A DNA stretch of 64,000 nt from Burkholderia paludis (GCF_000732615.1 NZ_JPGL01000029.1:1-64000); one strand, 5' to 3'. Shown: positions 17,425 through 28,356, counted from the first letter of the stretch. Numbers and translations: made by a program. The notes: a model not told the origin generated them from the letters alone.

Positions 17425-18105
17425 GTGATACCGCTCTCCGATCCAGCCGTCCGGTCAATCGCCGTGATGGAGTCGCATGAAGGGTTCGTCGATCTCGCCG
17501 CATTCGACGAACGCATCGCCGTGGACCTCACGCCCGATGCCGCCGCAAACGCGAGCCCGCATTTCCGGAAGGTGCGGCGCGGCGTCGCCGAACGGCTGGT
17601 CGCCGCCGCGCACACGCTGCCCTCGGGCCTGCGCCTGTACGTCAAGGAAGGCTATCGCCCGCCCGCGCTTCAGCGCCAATACTTCACCGGCCATCTCGCG
17701 CATTTGCGCGCGACGCTGCACCCGCTGCCGTCCGACGATACGCTGTACGAACTGGCGAGCCACTATGTCGCGCCGCCCGACGTCGCGGGCCACCCGACCG
17801 GCGCGGCCGTCGACCTGACGTTGATGTCGGCCGACGGCGCCGAACTCGACATGGGCTGCGTGCTCGACGCCACCGATCGGGAATCGTCCGGCGCGTGCTA
17901 CACGCACAACGCATTCATCAGCCGGAAGGCCGCGCGCCATCGTCACATGCTGATCGCCGCGCTGACGGGCGCCGGTTTCACGAATTACCCGTCGGAATGG
18001 TGGCACTGGTCGTTCGGCGACCGATATTGGGCCGTCATTCAGAATGAATCGCACGCAATTTACGGCGCGGTGGAAGAAAGCATGCTCGACGAAGGTGCGC
18101 GATAG
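17425..18105 (+). CDS. D-Ala-D-Ala dipeptidase (VanX family)
   Basis: A 226-residue zinc peptidase. Metal ligands and catalytic residues are spaced as in VanX: H123 and D130 (GHPTGAAVD), then E191 and H194 (EWWHW). A GTG at 17425 gives the N-terminus M-I-P-L-S-D-P, which fits family members; an ATG at 17467 would remove it. No signal peptide, so probably cytoplasmic. In non-glycopeptide-resistant Gram-negatives these enzymes recycle D-Ala-D-Ala from the cell wall. There are no vanH/vanA neighbours, so it is not a resistance cluster. Confidence 0.85.
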   Translation: MIPLSDPAVRSIAVMESHEGFVDLAAFDERIAVDLTPDAAANASPHFRKVRRGVAERLVAAAHTLPSGLRLYVKEGYRPPALQRQYFTGHLAHLRATLHPLPSDDTLYELASHYVAPPDVAGHPTGAAVDLTLMSADGAELDMGCVLDATDRESSGACYTHNAFISRKAARHRHMLIAALTGAGFTNYPSEWWHWSFGDRYWAVIQNESHAIYGAVEESMLDEGAR

Positions 18106-18207
18106 GCGCAACGCCGGCCCGACAGGCGCGCATCGGTATCATCCGCACTTGCCGATCCCCGCTCGCTCTCGCACAATTCCGGCAATCGCCTCACTCCCCC
18201 CGCGCCG

Positions 18208-18792
18208 ATGTCCTACGCATCACTCACCACCGGCGTCCTGCTCGCCGGCGGCCTTGGCCAACGTTTCGACCCGAGCGGCGTGCACAGCAAGCTGCTCGCG
18301 TTGCTTCCCGACGGCACCCCGGTTGCGGTCGCGGCCGCCCGCCATCTCGCGGCCGCCACGGCCAACGTGATCGCCGTCGTGCGTCCCGGCGCCGAGAAAC
18401 TCGCGATGCTGCTGAACGACGCCGGCTGTCACGTGGTCTATGCGCCCGACGCCCTGCGCGGCATGGGCGCGAGTCTCGCGGCCGGCGTGCGCGCGACACC
18501 CGAAGCAAACGGCTGGCTCGTCGCACTCGGCGATATGCCGTGGATCGCGGCCTCCACCTATGAAGCCGTCACACGCGCGCTCGACGACGCCGACGCGTCG
18601 ATCATCGCGCCAGCCCATCGCGGCGTGCGCGGCCATCCGGTCGGCTTCGCCGCGCACCACTTCGACGCGCTCGCCGCCCTCGACGGCGACACGGGCGCCC
18701 GTGCGCTGTTCGCCGGCGCACCGGTCAGGCTGCTCGACGTGGACGATCCCGGCATCCTGCGCGACATCGATACGCCGGCGGATTTGCGCTGA
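18208..18792 (+). CDS. mocA: MocA/MobA-like nucleotidyltransferase
   Basis: A 194-residue GT-A-fold transferase: the nucleotide loop LLAGGLGQRF (11-20) with a following Lys (K28 or so), and the metal site LGDMPWI (about 111-117). The end, DDPGILRDIDTPADL, is typical of MocA/MobA proteins. MocA adds CMP to molybdopterin for xanthine-dehydrogenase-type enzymes. A molybdopterin hydroxylase of that class is encoded in this window at 39570, though far away. Adjacent xdhC was not found, so the substrate is not certain. Confidence 0.8.
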   Translation: MSYASLTTGVLLAGGLGQRFDPSGVHSKLLALLPDGTPVAVAAARHLAAATANVIAVVRPGAEKLAMLLNDAGCHVVYAPDALRGMGASLAAGVRATPEANGWLVALGDMPWIAASTYEAVTRALDDADASIIAPAHRGVRGHPVGFAAHHFDALAALDGDTGARALFAGAPVRLLDVDDPGILRDIDTPADLR

Positions 18793-18981
18793 CCGCATGC
18801 GCGCCGGGTCGGGCCGGCGTCGTATCGCATGCCGCGGCTCCTGGCCCGCATCAATCCGCGAATTTCACCGACGATCGGCGCCCAACACGAGAATCCGGCT
18901 GCAAACGCATGCCCGATTGCCTATAACGGAGACGAGGCGCGCCTGCCGCGCCGCCGCCGTCATGCAATCCGCGAGCGCCCC

Positions 18982-19128
18982 ATGACCGATCACACGCCCT
19001 CGACGCCCGAGCCACCGGCCGACCCGAACCGCGATCCGGAAAACGATCCGCTATCGCCGCCGTCGCCGGGCCATCATCACGACAACCCGCAGCAGCCCGA
19101 CGGGCCGCCGAGCAAGGACCCGGTCTAG
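18982..19128 (+). CDS. Small proline/aspartate-rich protein
   Basis: A 48-residue ORF with 15 or so prolines and many Asp, Asn and His residues, almost certainly disordered. ATG 18982 is preceded by GCGAGCG, a weak ribosome site. It has no signal peptide and no known domain. It is a low-confidence gene supported mostly by its non-random composition. Confidence 0.5.
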   Translation: MTDHTPSTPEPPADPNRDPENDPLSPPSPGHHHDNPQQPDGPPSKDPV

Positions 19129-19232
19129 CGGTACGCTCACCCGGTTCCGCTACCCTTCGCGCGCTTCGGCCGCCAACGGCACCGGCGCGCTCCCGGGCGC
19201 CACGCACGCCGCCCGGGCGGCCGCACCGGCGC

Positions 19233-20180
19233 TCAAGCGGCCGCGTGCTCGCGCGCCGTACGCGCTTCGTACGCCTTCAGGTGGTTGTACGCAATCCGCA
19301 GCAGCGACAGCGCATCGGCCGCCTGCGGATCGCGGCGCGCGAGCAGGTCGCCGATCACGTGATCGGCTTCGACGCGCGCATGGTTCTCGACGTCGCGCAG
19401 CATCGATGCGGTCAGCGGCGACGGCGTCAGCACCATCCGCTGCATCCGCTCGATCGCCGTCGGGTCGGGCCGGTGGCCGTTGTGTTCGGCAATCGCGCTG
19501 CATTCGCCGAGCATCGTTTCGAGCAGGCGGCGGCCGTCCGGCGCGGCGAGGATGTCGCCGACCGAGCCGCGGAACAGCGACGTGCTCGCGGCGAGCGTCG
19601 CGAGGAACACCCACTTCTCCCACATCCGCGCGGCGATGTCGTCGCTGAGCGTCGTGTCGAAGCCCGCGCCGCCAAGCGTCTCGGCCACCGCGCGCACGCG
19701 CGGCGACTCGCCGCCCGCAAGCTCGCCGAACGACACGCCGTGCGTGTCGTTCAGGTGCACGATGCGCTGCTCGCGATCGAGCGTGGCCGCGATCACGCAC
19801 AGCCCGCCCAGCACCTGCGTGGCGCCGAACCGCTCGCGCAGCACGTCGAGATGGCGCATCCCGTTGAGCATCGGCAGGATCAGCGTCTGCGGCCCGACGA
19901 ACGGCGCGAACGACGCAATCGCGTCGTCGAGGCTGTACGCCTTGCAGCTCAGCAGCACGAGGTCGAACGGCGCCACCCCGGCGCCCGCATCGCCGGCGCG
20001 CACCGTCTGCACGTTCGCGAGCGTCAGGTCGCCGTGCGGGCTGCGGATCAGCAGCCCGTCGCGCGCCAGCGCGGCCGCGCGGCCGTCTCGCACCAGAAAC
20101 GTCACGTCGCGCCCCGCCGCGGCCAGCCGGCCGCCGAAGTACCCGCCAACCGCACCGGCCCCTACCACCAGAATCCGCAT
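19233..20180 (-). CDS. panE: 2-dehydropantoate 2-reductase
   Basis: A 315-residue ketopantoate reductase: NADP-binding GAGAVGGYFG (7-16), the KAYSL lysine region (about 95), K-W-V-F-L in the MWEKWVFLATLAA segment with the catalytic Lys, and the C-terminal all-helical domain with an E-x-D-H element (RVEADHVIGDLL). The enzyme makes pantoate for coenzyme A. Paralogues are frequent in Burkholderia and act on other 2-oxoacids, so the housekeeping role is not proven. Divergent from the chemoreceptor gene. Confidence 0.9.
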   Translation of the reverse strand: MRILVVGAGAVGGYFGGRLAAAGRDVTFLVRDGRAAALARDGLLIRSPHGDLTLANVQTVRAGDAGAGVAPFDLVLLSCKAYSLDDAIASFAPFVGPQTLILPMLNGMRHLDVLRERFGATQVLGGLCVIAATLDREQRIVHLNDTHGVSFGELAGGESPRVRAVAETLGGAGFDTTLSDDIAARMWEKWVFLATLAASTSLFRGSVGDILAAPDGRRLLETMLGECSAIAEHNGHRPDPTAIERMQRMVLTPSPLTASMLRDVENHARVEADHVIGDLLARRDPQAADALSLLRIAYNHLKAYEARTAREHAAA

Positions 20181-20271
20181 CGCTGCCTCCTTTCGGTTTC
20201 ATTCGGCGGCGCGCCGCCGCCCACGGCATCCGGCGCGCGCACATTCGACGCGACAGTATAGCGACCCTTTT

Positions 20272-20285
20272 TATGCATATGCATA
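20272..20285. promoter_or_regulatory. 14-bp palindrome between panE and the chemoreceptor gene
   Basis: TATGCATATGCATA is a perfect palindrome about 90 bp before the panE start. Further right, GGGATAA occurs at 20331 and 20350, TTATCCC at 20377, and CCCGCC-TAC-GGCGGG forms a hairpin at 20338-20352. Confidence 0.45.
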
Positions 20286-20429
20286 GATACCCGCGTCGGC
20301 GTCGAAGGCATTGCGAGGGACCGGTTCCTAGGGATAACCCGCCTACGGCGGGATAACTTTCGCGCCGTCAAGACACTTATCCCGTCACGCCGCCCCGGCG
20401 AGCATCCCTCGACTGACCGACCACACACC

Positions 20430-21983
20430 ATGCGCAACCTTTCCCTGAATCAGAAACTCGCCTCGATGATCGTCATCCTGTGGCTCGGCCTGCTCGTGAT
20501 CGCCGGGCTCGGCGCATGGCAAACCCGCACCTCGATGATCTCGGACCGCCGCGACCAGCTCGCATCGCTGGTCGCGCAGGCCGCAAGCGTGACCGACCAC
20601 TACTACAAGCTGTCGCAGCAGAACGCGCTGCCGGAGGCCGATGCGAAGCAGAAGGCGCTCGAGGCGATCGCCGCGATGCGCCACGGCGCCGACGGCTACA
20701 TCTCCATCAACGATTCGAAGCCCGTGATCGTGATGCATCCGATCAAGAGCGAACTCAACGGCAAGGACGTGTCGAATTTCACCGATCCGAACGGCAAGCA
20801 CCTGTTCGTCGAGATCGTGAAGGCCGGCAACGAGCAAGGCGGCAAGGGTTTCGTCGAGTATCTGTGGCCGAAGCCGGGCGCCGACAAGCCGCAGGAGAAA
20901 ACCAGCGCCGTGCAGCGCTTCGCGCCGTGGGACTGGTACATCGTGACGGGCATGTACATGGACGACGTGCACTCGGCGGTGCTCGCGAGCGTCGGCCGCT
21001 GGCTCGCGATGACGACCGTGCTCGGCGGGATCGCGACCGCCGTGATGGTGCTGGTGCTGAAAAGCGTGCGCGCGAACCTCGGCGGCGAGCTCGAGACCGC
21101 GCTCGACGCCGCGCAGCGCATCGCGCAGGGCGACCTGACCGCGCGCATGACCGTGAAGCACGACGATCACGGCAGCCTGCTGCATGCGCTGCACACGATG
21201 CAGGGCGGGCTGATCGACATGGTGTCGCGGGTGCGGACGGGCACCGAGAACATCAACGTCGGCGCGAGCGAGATCGCGTCCGGCAACACGGACCTGTCGC
21301 AGCGCACCGAGCAACAGGCGGCCGCGCTCGTGCAGACCGCATCGAGCATGGACCAGATGACGGCGAACGTGAAGCAGAACGCGGACAGCGCGGCGCAGGC
21401 CGCCTCGCTCGCCGACCAGGCCGCCCAGGTCGCGACGCGCGGCAGCGCGGTGGTCGACGACGTCGTGCGCACGATGCACGAAATCACCGACCGCTCGCAC
21501 AAGATCGGCGACATCATCGGCGTGATCGACGGGATCGCGTTCCAGACCAACATCCTCGCGCTGAACGCCGCCGTCGAGGCGGCGCGCGCGGGCGAACAGG
21601 GCCGCGGCTTCGCGGTGGTCGCGGCCGAGGTCCGCTCGCTCGCGCAGCGCTCGGCGACGGCCGCGAAGGAGATCAAGTCGCTGATCGAATCGTCGAACGA
21701 AACGGTCGGACACGGCGCGACGCTCGTCACGCGCGCGGGCGAGACGATGGCCGAGATCGTGCAGTCGGTGCGGCGCGTGAACGAGATCCTCGACGAGATC
21801 AGCCATGCGTCGCGCGAGCAAAGCGCGGGAATCGAGCAGGTCAATCGCGCGGTGGGCGAGATGGACCAGGTCACGCAGCAGAACGCGGCGCTCGTCGAAG
21901 AGGCCGCGGCCGCCGCGCATTCGCTGCGCGATCAGGCCGAAGCGCTGCGCGACGCGGTCACGCGGTTCGCGCTGCCGGCCTGA
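20430..21983 (+). CDS. Methyl-accepting chemotaxis protein with single Cache domain
   Basis: A 517-residue transducer: first membrane helix about 10-30, a periplasmic sCache sensor about 35-185 ([11 protein letters not shown], the [14 protein letters not shown] end), second helix about 188-210, HAMP about 212-265, and a cytoplasmic signalling domain. The hairpin tip there, [16 protein letters not shown], contacts CheW and CheA. No C-terminal NWETF pentapeptide is seen. sCache receptors usually sense organic acids. It stands alone, so it must act through chemotaxis proteins encoded elsewhere. Confidence 0.94.
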   Translation: MRNLSLNQKLASMIVILWLGLLVIAGLGAWQTRTSMISDRRDQLASLVAQAASVTDHYYKLSQQNALPEADAKQKALEAIAAMRHGADGYISINDSKPVIVMHPIKSELNGKDVSNFTDPNGKHLFVEIVKAGNEQGGKGFVEYLWPKPGADKPQEKTSAVQRFAPWDWYIVTGMYMDDVHSAVLASVGRWLAMTTVLGGIATAVMVLVLKSVRANLGGELETALDAAQRIAQGDLTARMTVKHDDHGSLLHALHTMQGGLIDMVSRVRTGTENINVGASEIASGNTDLSQRTEQQAAALVQTASSMDQMTANVKQNADSAAQAASLADQAAQVATRGSAVVDDVVRTMHEITDRSHKIGDIIGVIDGIAFQTNILALNAAVEAARAGEQGRGFAVVAAEVRSLAQRSATAAKEIKSLIESSNETVGHGATLVTRAGETMAEIVQSVRRVNEILDEISHASREQSAGIEQVNRAVGEMDQVTQQNAALVEEAAAAAHSLRDQAEALRDAVTRFALPA

Positions 21984-22008
21984 CCGCACCCGCGCGGCGC
22001 GCGCGGAC

Positions 22009-22686
22009 TCACACCGCCGCGCCGGACGACGGCGCGGCCGCCCCGCCCCCCAGCCCCAGCCCGGCCGCCCGCTGGATCAGCTCGACGTCGTTGTTCGCGC
22101 CGAGCTTCTTCATCGCGCTGATCTTCTGCGCGCTGACCGTCTGCTTGCCCTTGCTCAGGCGCTGCGCGATCGTCTTGATCGGCACGCCCGACAGATACAG
22201 GCGAATCACCTCGATCTCGCGCGCCGACAGCTTGACCGGCGCCTCGCGGCGCTCGTCGAATGCATCGACCGTGCGCCTCACGCGCGGCGACAGGTAGCGC
22301 CCGCCGCTGTAGCTCGCGTGGATGGCCGTGACGATATGGCCGACTTCGTCGAACTTGCTGACCACGTTCACGCCGCCGAGCGCGAGGATCGACCGGAAGA
22401 TCAGCGGATTCTCGTTCGCGACCAGCGCGACGATCCCGACTTCCGGACGTGTGCGCCGCAGCCAGTCGAGCAGCGCGAGGCCGTCCATGTGCCCCTCGCC
22501 GGGGATCGCGTAGTCGATCAGCACGACATCGCAATCGACGCCGCCGAACGTCGCGACGAGTTCGGCCGTGGTGCGGTAGACCGCGACGAGCTCGATCGCG
22601 CAGGTGCCGCCCGCGACCTGCTCGATGCCGGCCAGCGTCAGCGGCCAGTCGTACGCGAAGACGATGCGAACATTGAATTTCCTCAT
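22009..22686 (-). CDS. NarL/FixJ-family response regulator
   Basis: A 225-residue regulator with receiver about 5-125 (D13 in FAYDWP, phosphoacceptor D58 in VVLIDYAIPG, Lys in VSKFDEVG) and a LuxR-type helix-turn-helix about 150-212 (LSAREIEVIRLYLSGVPIKTIAQRLSKGKQTVSAQ). The order and the SxQKISAMKKLG end resemble RcsB-like regulators of Burkholderia. The tail is Gly/Ala-rich and disordered. No kinase gene is adjacent, so its partner lies elsewhere. The start at 22686 gives a normal receiver N-terminus; the longer open frame upstream is not coding. Confidence 0.88.
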   Translation of the reverse strand: MRKFNVRIVFAYDWPLTLAGIEQVAGGTCAIELVAVYRTTAELVATFGGVDCDVVLIDYAIPGEGHMDGLALLDWLRRTRPEVGIVALVANENPLIFRSILALGGVNVVSKFDEVGHIVTAIHASYSGGRYLSPRVRRTVDAFDERREAPVKLSAREIEVIRLYLSGVPIKTIAQRLSKGKQTVSAQKISAMKKLGANNDVELIQRAAGLGLGGGAAAPSSGAAV

Positions 22687-23064
22687 GCGCAGTTCCAGGT
22701 GGTTCACCGGCCGCGCGACGCGGAGCGCGCGCGGCCGGCTTGGCGTTGAAAGGACGTTCGGGATATTTTTAGCCCGAAGGTCGATTCTAGGAAGCCACGC
22801 GCACGCGGGATATCGGACGGCATCTGGATCGGGCGTCGGGGACGTAATACGAGTTTGATATTTGCGCCGGTTCACGCGGTGGGCGGCCGGCGTCGGCCGC
22901 CATCGGCCGAATGGCCGGCGTTGCGCGCGGCACGGGCCACGCGGCCGGCCAGCAGGTAAAATCGCATCCTTTGCATGCCACGCCGGGCTCGCCGGCGGCG
23001 ACGCCGCGCCGATGCCGCGCGCACGCCGCCCGTTCACCGGCTGCCCGTACTCCGCGCTTTCCCC
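22687..23064. other. Intergenic stretch with inverted repeats
   Basis: About 380 bp between divergent genes. It contains GC-rich inverted repeats built on GGCCGGCG/CGGCCG around 22885-22930, and an AT-rich element near 22763. I see no gene or clear promoter. Confidence 0.5.
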
Positions 23065-23559
23065 ATGACCGAATCCGACCTGCAATCCGACGACACCTCC
23101 ATCCACGAAAGCGGCCTCTGGCGCGACAACGGCTGGGCGGCCCGCATCATCAAGAACGAAGACGACGACGGCTGGGCCGTCGAGATGATCAAGGACGGCG
23201 AGGCCGAGCCCGCGCTCGTCGGGCCGTGGACCATGGGCCGCGACAAGAAGAACCCGAAGCCGATGGACGCGAACGCGTTCCGCACGCTCGTGAAGACCGC
23301 GACCGAGGTGCTGATGCGGCACGAGCAGCAGCGGCGCGCGATGCTGCACAAGGAAGTGACCGTCCAGGACGAGGACGGGCAGGATGTGTCGGTGACGCTC
23401 GACATCGTGCCGGACGAGTTCGAGCCGTATGCGCAGCTCAAGGCGTTCGATCCGTACGGCGAGCTGCTGGCCGACGCGAAGGTGTCGGCCGGCTTCAAGC
23501 TGAACAAGGCCAGCGCCGGGCGCTGGGTCGCATCGGGGTTCGAGCGGCCGGCCGACTGA
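23065..23559 (+). CDS. Conserved protein of unknown function
   Basis: A 164-residue acidic, soluble protein without signal peptide or membrane helix. It has a W-R-D-N-G-W-A-A-R-I-I start, a charged middle (KTATEVLMRHEQQRRAM, likely helix) and beta-rich C-terminal strands. The start at 23065 follows the first credible ATG after an Arg-rich non-coding run. I do not recognise a family. Coding quality is good: strong third-position GC bias and an even amino-acid mix. Confidence 0.75.
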   Translation: MTESDLQSDDTSIHESGLWRDNGWAARIIKNEDDDGWAVEMIKDGEAEPALVGPWTMGRDKKNPKPMDANAFRTLVKTATEVLMRHEQQRRAMLHKEVTVQDEDGQDVSVTLDIVPDEFEPYAQLKAFDPYGELLADAKVSAGFKLNKASAGRWVASGFERPAD

Positions 23560-23589
23560 GCCCGCCGCGCGACGCGCCGGGCCGCCCGA

Positions 23590-24096
23590 TCAGGCGCCGG
23601 CGCCCGGCCGCGCGTGCCGCAACCGGCGCGCCGCCAGCTTGCGCCGCACGAGCTGCTCGAACTGCCGCGTCGCGACCTCCGGGTCGCGCGCGGCCAGCCC
23701 GAGCGCGTTGCGCACGAGCTGGATCGGCGTCAGCACGACGCCCCACGGCAGCCCCCACCAGCCGAACGCGGCCGACGCCAGCAGCGCGACCGCCTGCTTC
23801 CTGCGGCCGCAGCGCCGGCAGCACACGTGGCGCTGCGTCGCCCAGCGCGTGACGAACAGCAGCGACACGACGCGATGCGACGCATGGACATCGACCGGGA
23901 GGTCGTCGCGACGGCAGATCGGGCACGGCCCGTAACGCCAGTCGTGCACGTATTCCCAGACCTTCGCGTCGGGCACGCGCTCGGCCTCGACGACGATCGG
24001 ATGCGCGTGCGCGCACGCCGGACGGCAATAGCGGCGGCCGTCGATCGTCCGCCCGCCGGCCAGGAACGTCCTGCCGCAGTGACTGCACTCTGCCAC
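23590..24096 (-). CDS. Zinc-ribbon protein with hydrophobic segment
   Basis: A 168-residue protein with three Cys pairs that look like zinc knuckles: C-S-H-C plus Y-C-R-P-A-C at the N-terminus, C-P-I-C in the middle and C-C-R-R-C near residue 90. These are followed by a hydrophobic stretch (VALLASAAFGWWGLPWGVVLTPI) that could be a membrane helix. GTG 24096 is proposed, as GAGG lies 5 bp upstream; an ATG at 24147 adds an Arg-rich leader. Function unknown; metal or RNA binding is a guess. Confidence 0.7.
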   Translation of the reverse strand: MAECSHCGRTFLAGGRTIDGRRYCRPACAHAHPIVVEAERVPDAKVWEYVHDWRYGPCPICRRDDLPVDVHASHRVVSLLFVTRWATQRHVCCRRCGRRKQAVALLASAAFGWWGLPWGVVLTPIQLVRNALGLAARDPEVATRQFEQLVRRKLAARRLRHARPGAGA

Positions 24097-24224
24097 GGTA
24101 ACCTCGGATAAGCGGGATGCGCCGCGTGCCGGCCGCGCGCGTCGCATCGCGCCGGCGGTCCGGACGGGCCGTTTCCTGTCTTAACGGCGGCCGCCGCGCG
24201 GTCTTGAGCGGCGGCGCGGGCCGG

Positions 24225-25700
<1,476 letters not shown>

Positions 25701-25757
25701 CGCGGAGCTTCGCGGTCCCGCGGCGCGGCGCCGGGCCGTCCCCGGACCGACGTCCCG

Positions 25758-26342
25758 CTATCGGCAGAAAACGACGCGCTGCGTGTAGATCTGCGGCTCG
25801 ACGACCGGCTTCGCGGATCGGTCGAGCTCGTCGCGAAAGGCCCGGTAGGTCTTGCCGTTCACCGTCACTTCCGCCGCGCGGGCGGTCTCGATCGTGTTGA
25901 GCTCGTTGTGCTGCCACCCGCTCACCCGATCCGCCGCCGTCAGGCTGGATTCGCCGGCGATCTTCTGCGTGATCGCGCTGCCGTCGCTCCAGGGCATCGA
26001 CTGCATGTCCTCGGCATGCTGCATCGCGCCGATCGTCTTGCCGGTCGGCGCCGGCCCGTTCTGCGCCTCGAACGGCACGCCGCGGCCGTACACCGGCGAT
26101 CGCCACGATGGCGCGTGGCCCTCCTCCGGCATCATGTAGATCATCTGCGGATCGCCGATCATCACCATCGGCGCACATGCCGTGTTGTCCGCACGACCGA
26201 GCGTCGTCAGCGCCTGGTCGAGGCTCGCGGCCGTCGCGGCGGTCTGCTCGCCCAGGATGACGAACACCGCAGGGTTCTGAAACACCGCCTGCGCAGCGGC
26301 TTGTGCGCTGTACAACAGCAGAGCGACCAAAAAGATCCTCAT
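25758..26342 (-). CDS. Secreted protein of unknown function
   Basis: A 194-residue protein with a clear signal peptide (MRIFLVALLLYSAQAAAQA, cut before VFQNP). The mature part has only two Cys (in NTACAPM and the terminal VVFCR), which could form one disulfide linking middle and C-terminus. The rest is a mixed, folded-looking sequence with several Gln and Met residues. It is the last gene of the secreted-protein run, just before the sigma-54 activator. I recognise no family. Confidence 0.78.
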   Translation of the reverse strand: MRIFLVALLLYSAQAAAQAVFQNPAVFVILGEQTAATAASLDQALTTLGRADNTACAPMVMIGDPQMIYMMPEEGHAPSWRSPVYGRGVPFEAQNGPAPTGKTIGAMQHAEDMQSMPWSDGSAITQKIAGESSLTAADRVSGWQHNELNTIETARAAEVTVNGKTYRAFRDELDRSAKPVVEPQIYTQRVVFCR

Positions 26343-26452
26343 GATTGAGGCCTCCTTGCATCCTCGTCAGGCAAAAAGAGGTGTTGACCTCGGGGATGGG
26401 ACCAACACCCGTCAAACAGGAAACGACCGTCGGGCAGCGGGTTCGGGCGGCT

Positions 26453-26481
26453 CCCGTGCGGCCGGCATGCGGCCGCACGGG
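26453..26481. terminator. Stem-loop between two secreted-protein genes
   Basis: CCCGTGCGGCC and GGCCGCACGGG form an 11-bp stem around a 7-nt loop just after the stop of the Ala/Pro-rich protein (transcribed leftwards). There is no T run, so it may attenuate or stabilise the transcript rather than end it. Confidence 0.5.
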
Positions 26482-26500
26482 GGAGCACCGACCCGCGTGC

Positions 26501-28312
26501 TTACGACGACGTGCTCGTCGACATGACGGCCGGAGCCGGTGCGACCGGGGCAGCCGGAGCGGCTTGCTGGTCGACCGGGGCCGCCGGCAGTCCCTGCGCC
26601 GGATCGGACAGCGCCGGCATCTCGGCGGGCTGCGCCGCGGGCTCGTCCGGCACCTTCGCGTCGGCCGCCGGCATATCGGCCGGCATGTCGGCCGGCGCCG
26701 CGGCTGCGGCAGGCGGCACGGCTTCCGGCGCGGGCGCTTCGGCGGCGACCGGAGCCGGCTCGACAGCCTTCGCATCGGCCGCCGGTTCGGGCATCGCGGC
26801 CTTCGCGTCGGCGGCAGGCGCCGCATCGGCGGCGGCCGCGGCCGGAGCCATGTCGGCAGCCGGCGCGGCAGCGGCCTGCGCTGCGTTGTCGGACGCGGCC
26901 GGCATCGGTTCCGGCGCCTTGTCGGCAACGGGCTGAACGGGCGCTGGTCCCGCGTCGACGACAGCCGGCGCGGGTTGCGGCGCCTGATCGGCAACCGCCG
27001 GCGCGGGTGCGGGCGTCTGGTCGGCAACAGGCTGCACGGGCTCGGATGCCTTCGTGTCGGCGACCGGTGCGGCAGGCGCTTGCGACGCCTTGTCGGCGAC
27101 AACCGGAGCGGCGATCACGGCGGCAGCCGGCACGGCGGCCATCGCGGCCTCCGGCGCGACCGAAGCCGCAGGCGCGGCGACCACCGCGGGCGCAGCGGCG
27201 ACCGCCGGTGCGGCGGCGGCCACGGCGGGCGCGGGTGCGGCAACCGCAGGCGCTGCGGCAGCCACGGCCGGTGCTGCCACGGCCGGTGCGGCTGCGGCCG
27301 GCGCTGCGGCGGCCACTGCGGGCGCTGCCACCGCCGGTGCGGCTGCGGCCACTGCGGGCGCTGCGGCGGCAACCGCGGGCGCCGCGACGGCCGGCGCGGC
27401 TGCGGCGACAGCCGGCGCTGCCGCTGCCGGGGCCACGGCAACCGGCGCCATCGACGGCACAGGTACCGGCACCGGCACCGACACGGGTGCCGCCTGCACT
27501 GCGGTCGTCGCCACCGGGCGGGTCTGCGCGGGCGCCGGCGCGGCGGAACCGAGCGGCGGCAATCCCATGCGGTCGCGCACGATCGGATCGCGGTACTTCA
27601 GATCGTCCGCAACCGTCGCGTCCGCGCTCGGCGCCACGTTCGAACGGGCGAGCGGCGCGGTCGTGCCCGGGCACAGATGCCCGGTCGCTTCCACCGCGCG
27701 CCGGTTCGCGTCGCTCTGGCAAAGCAGCGCGAGCGCGACGTCGGTCAGGCCCATCGCACGGAATTCACGCGCATCGAGACGACGCACGCAGGCCTGATCG
27801 ACCAGCGTCGTGCCGCCCGTCGCGCCGAACCCCGGGAACGACACGCCGACGCTCACCGATCCCATGCAGGTGTCGGACAGCGTGGTCGTGAGGCCCGGCG
27901 CCTGGATCGCGGGGTTCGTCTTGATCGTTTGGGTGCCCGAATAGTTGACGTTTTCCGCCGACTGGGTGTTGTATGCGCTGGTGCCGGGCGCGCCCGCCGA
28001 CTGCAGCGAACTCGCGCTCTGTGGCGTCAGGTTCGAGCCGCCGCTCGTGCTGGAAGGCACCGTCACGTTCACGTTCACGCTCGAATTCCCGCTGCTGCGC
28101 ACCCCGCTGGAGCTGTTGGCGTTGCCGCCGCGCGAACTCGTGGTGTTCGTGTTCGTGTTCGAGCTCATGCTCGAACCGCCGCCCTGGCTGACCGCTGTCG
28201 ACGACGTCGATGACTGCGCATTCGAAGTCGAATCGGCGGTTTGCGCTTGAGCCCCGATCGTGGTCATCGCGAACATCGCCGCACATGCCACCTTGATCCT
28301 GTTGCTGTTCAT
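26501..28312 (-). CDS. Large secreted low-complexity protein (Ser/Asn-rich, Cys core, Ala/Pro repeats)
   Basis: A 603-residue protein. Signal peptide residues 1-24 (cut near A-Q-A-Q). Residues 25-140 are Ser/Thr/Asn/Gly-rich with N-T-N-T-N-T and V-N-V-N-V-T stretches. A compact region (about 145-235) holds four Cys and a V-S-V-G-V-S-F-P-G-F-G-A-T-G-G segment, the only part that looks folded. Residues 270-400 are A-V-A-A-A-A-P-A-V repeats. The rest is Pro/Ala/Asp-rich. The ATG at 28312 is preceded by GGAGAG. The layout, anchor-like core plus long flexible stalk, suggests a cell-surface or matrix protein. No family recognised; repeats may expand or shrink between strains. Confidence 0.82.
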   Translation of the reverse strand: MNSNRIKVACAAMFAMTTIGAQAQTADSTSNAQSSTSSTAVSQGGGSSMSSNTNTNTTSSRGGNANSSSGVRSSGNSSVNVNVTVPSSTSGGSNLTPQSASSLQSAGAPGTSAYNTQSAENVNYSGTQTIKTNPAIQAPGLTTTLSDTCMGSVSVGVSFPGFGATGGTTLVDQACVRRLDAREFRAMGLTDVALALLCQSDANRRAVEATGHLCPGTTAPLARSNVAPSADATVADDLKYRDPIVRDRMGLPPLGSAAPAPAQTRPVATTAVQAAPVSVPVPVPVPSMAPVAVAPAAAAPAVAAAAPAVAAPAVAAAAPAVAAAAPAVAAPAVAAAAPAAAAPAVAAPAVAAAAPAVAAPAPAVAAAAPAVAAAPAVVAAPAASVAPEAAMAAVPAAAVIAAPVVADKASQAPAAPVADTKASEPVQPVADQTPAPAPAVADQAPQPAPAVVDAGPAPVQPVADKAPEPMPAASDNAAQAAAAPAADMAPAAAAADAAPAADAKAAMPEPAADAKAVEPAPVAAEAPAPEAVPPAAAAAPADMPADMPAADAKVPDEPAAQPAEMPALSDPAQGLPAAPVDQQAAPAAPVAPAPAVMSTSTSS

Positions 28313-28356
28313 TTCACTCTCCGGACGAGGTTTGACCTCCCACCCAGGCAACCGTA

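Noticed and set aside
17425..18105. Vancomycin-resistance vanX locus
   Set aside because: Only the dipeptidase is present; vanH, vanA and vanRS are absent, and Gram-negative homologues serve cell-wall recycling.
27054..27797. 247-residue Ala/Gly/Thr-rich plus-strand frame that looks like a PE-PGRS-type protein
   Set aside because: It is the complementary reading of the A-V-A-A-A-A-P repeat of the secreted protein; no start site or export signal.
26345..28213. 622-residue His/Gly/Arg-rich frame on the plus strand opposite the Ala/Pro-rich protein
   Set aside because: Low-complexity mirror image of the repeat on the other strand; no signal peptide or ribosome site, whereas the minus frame has both.
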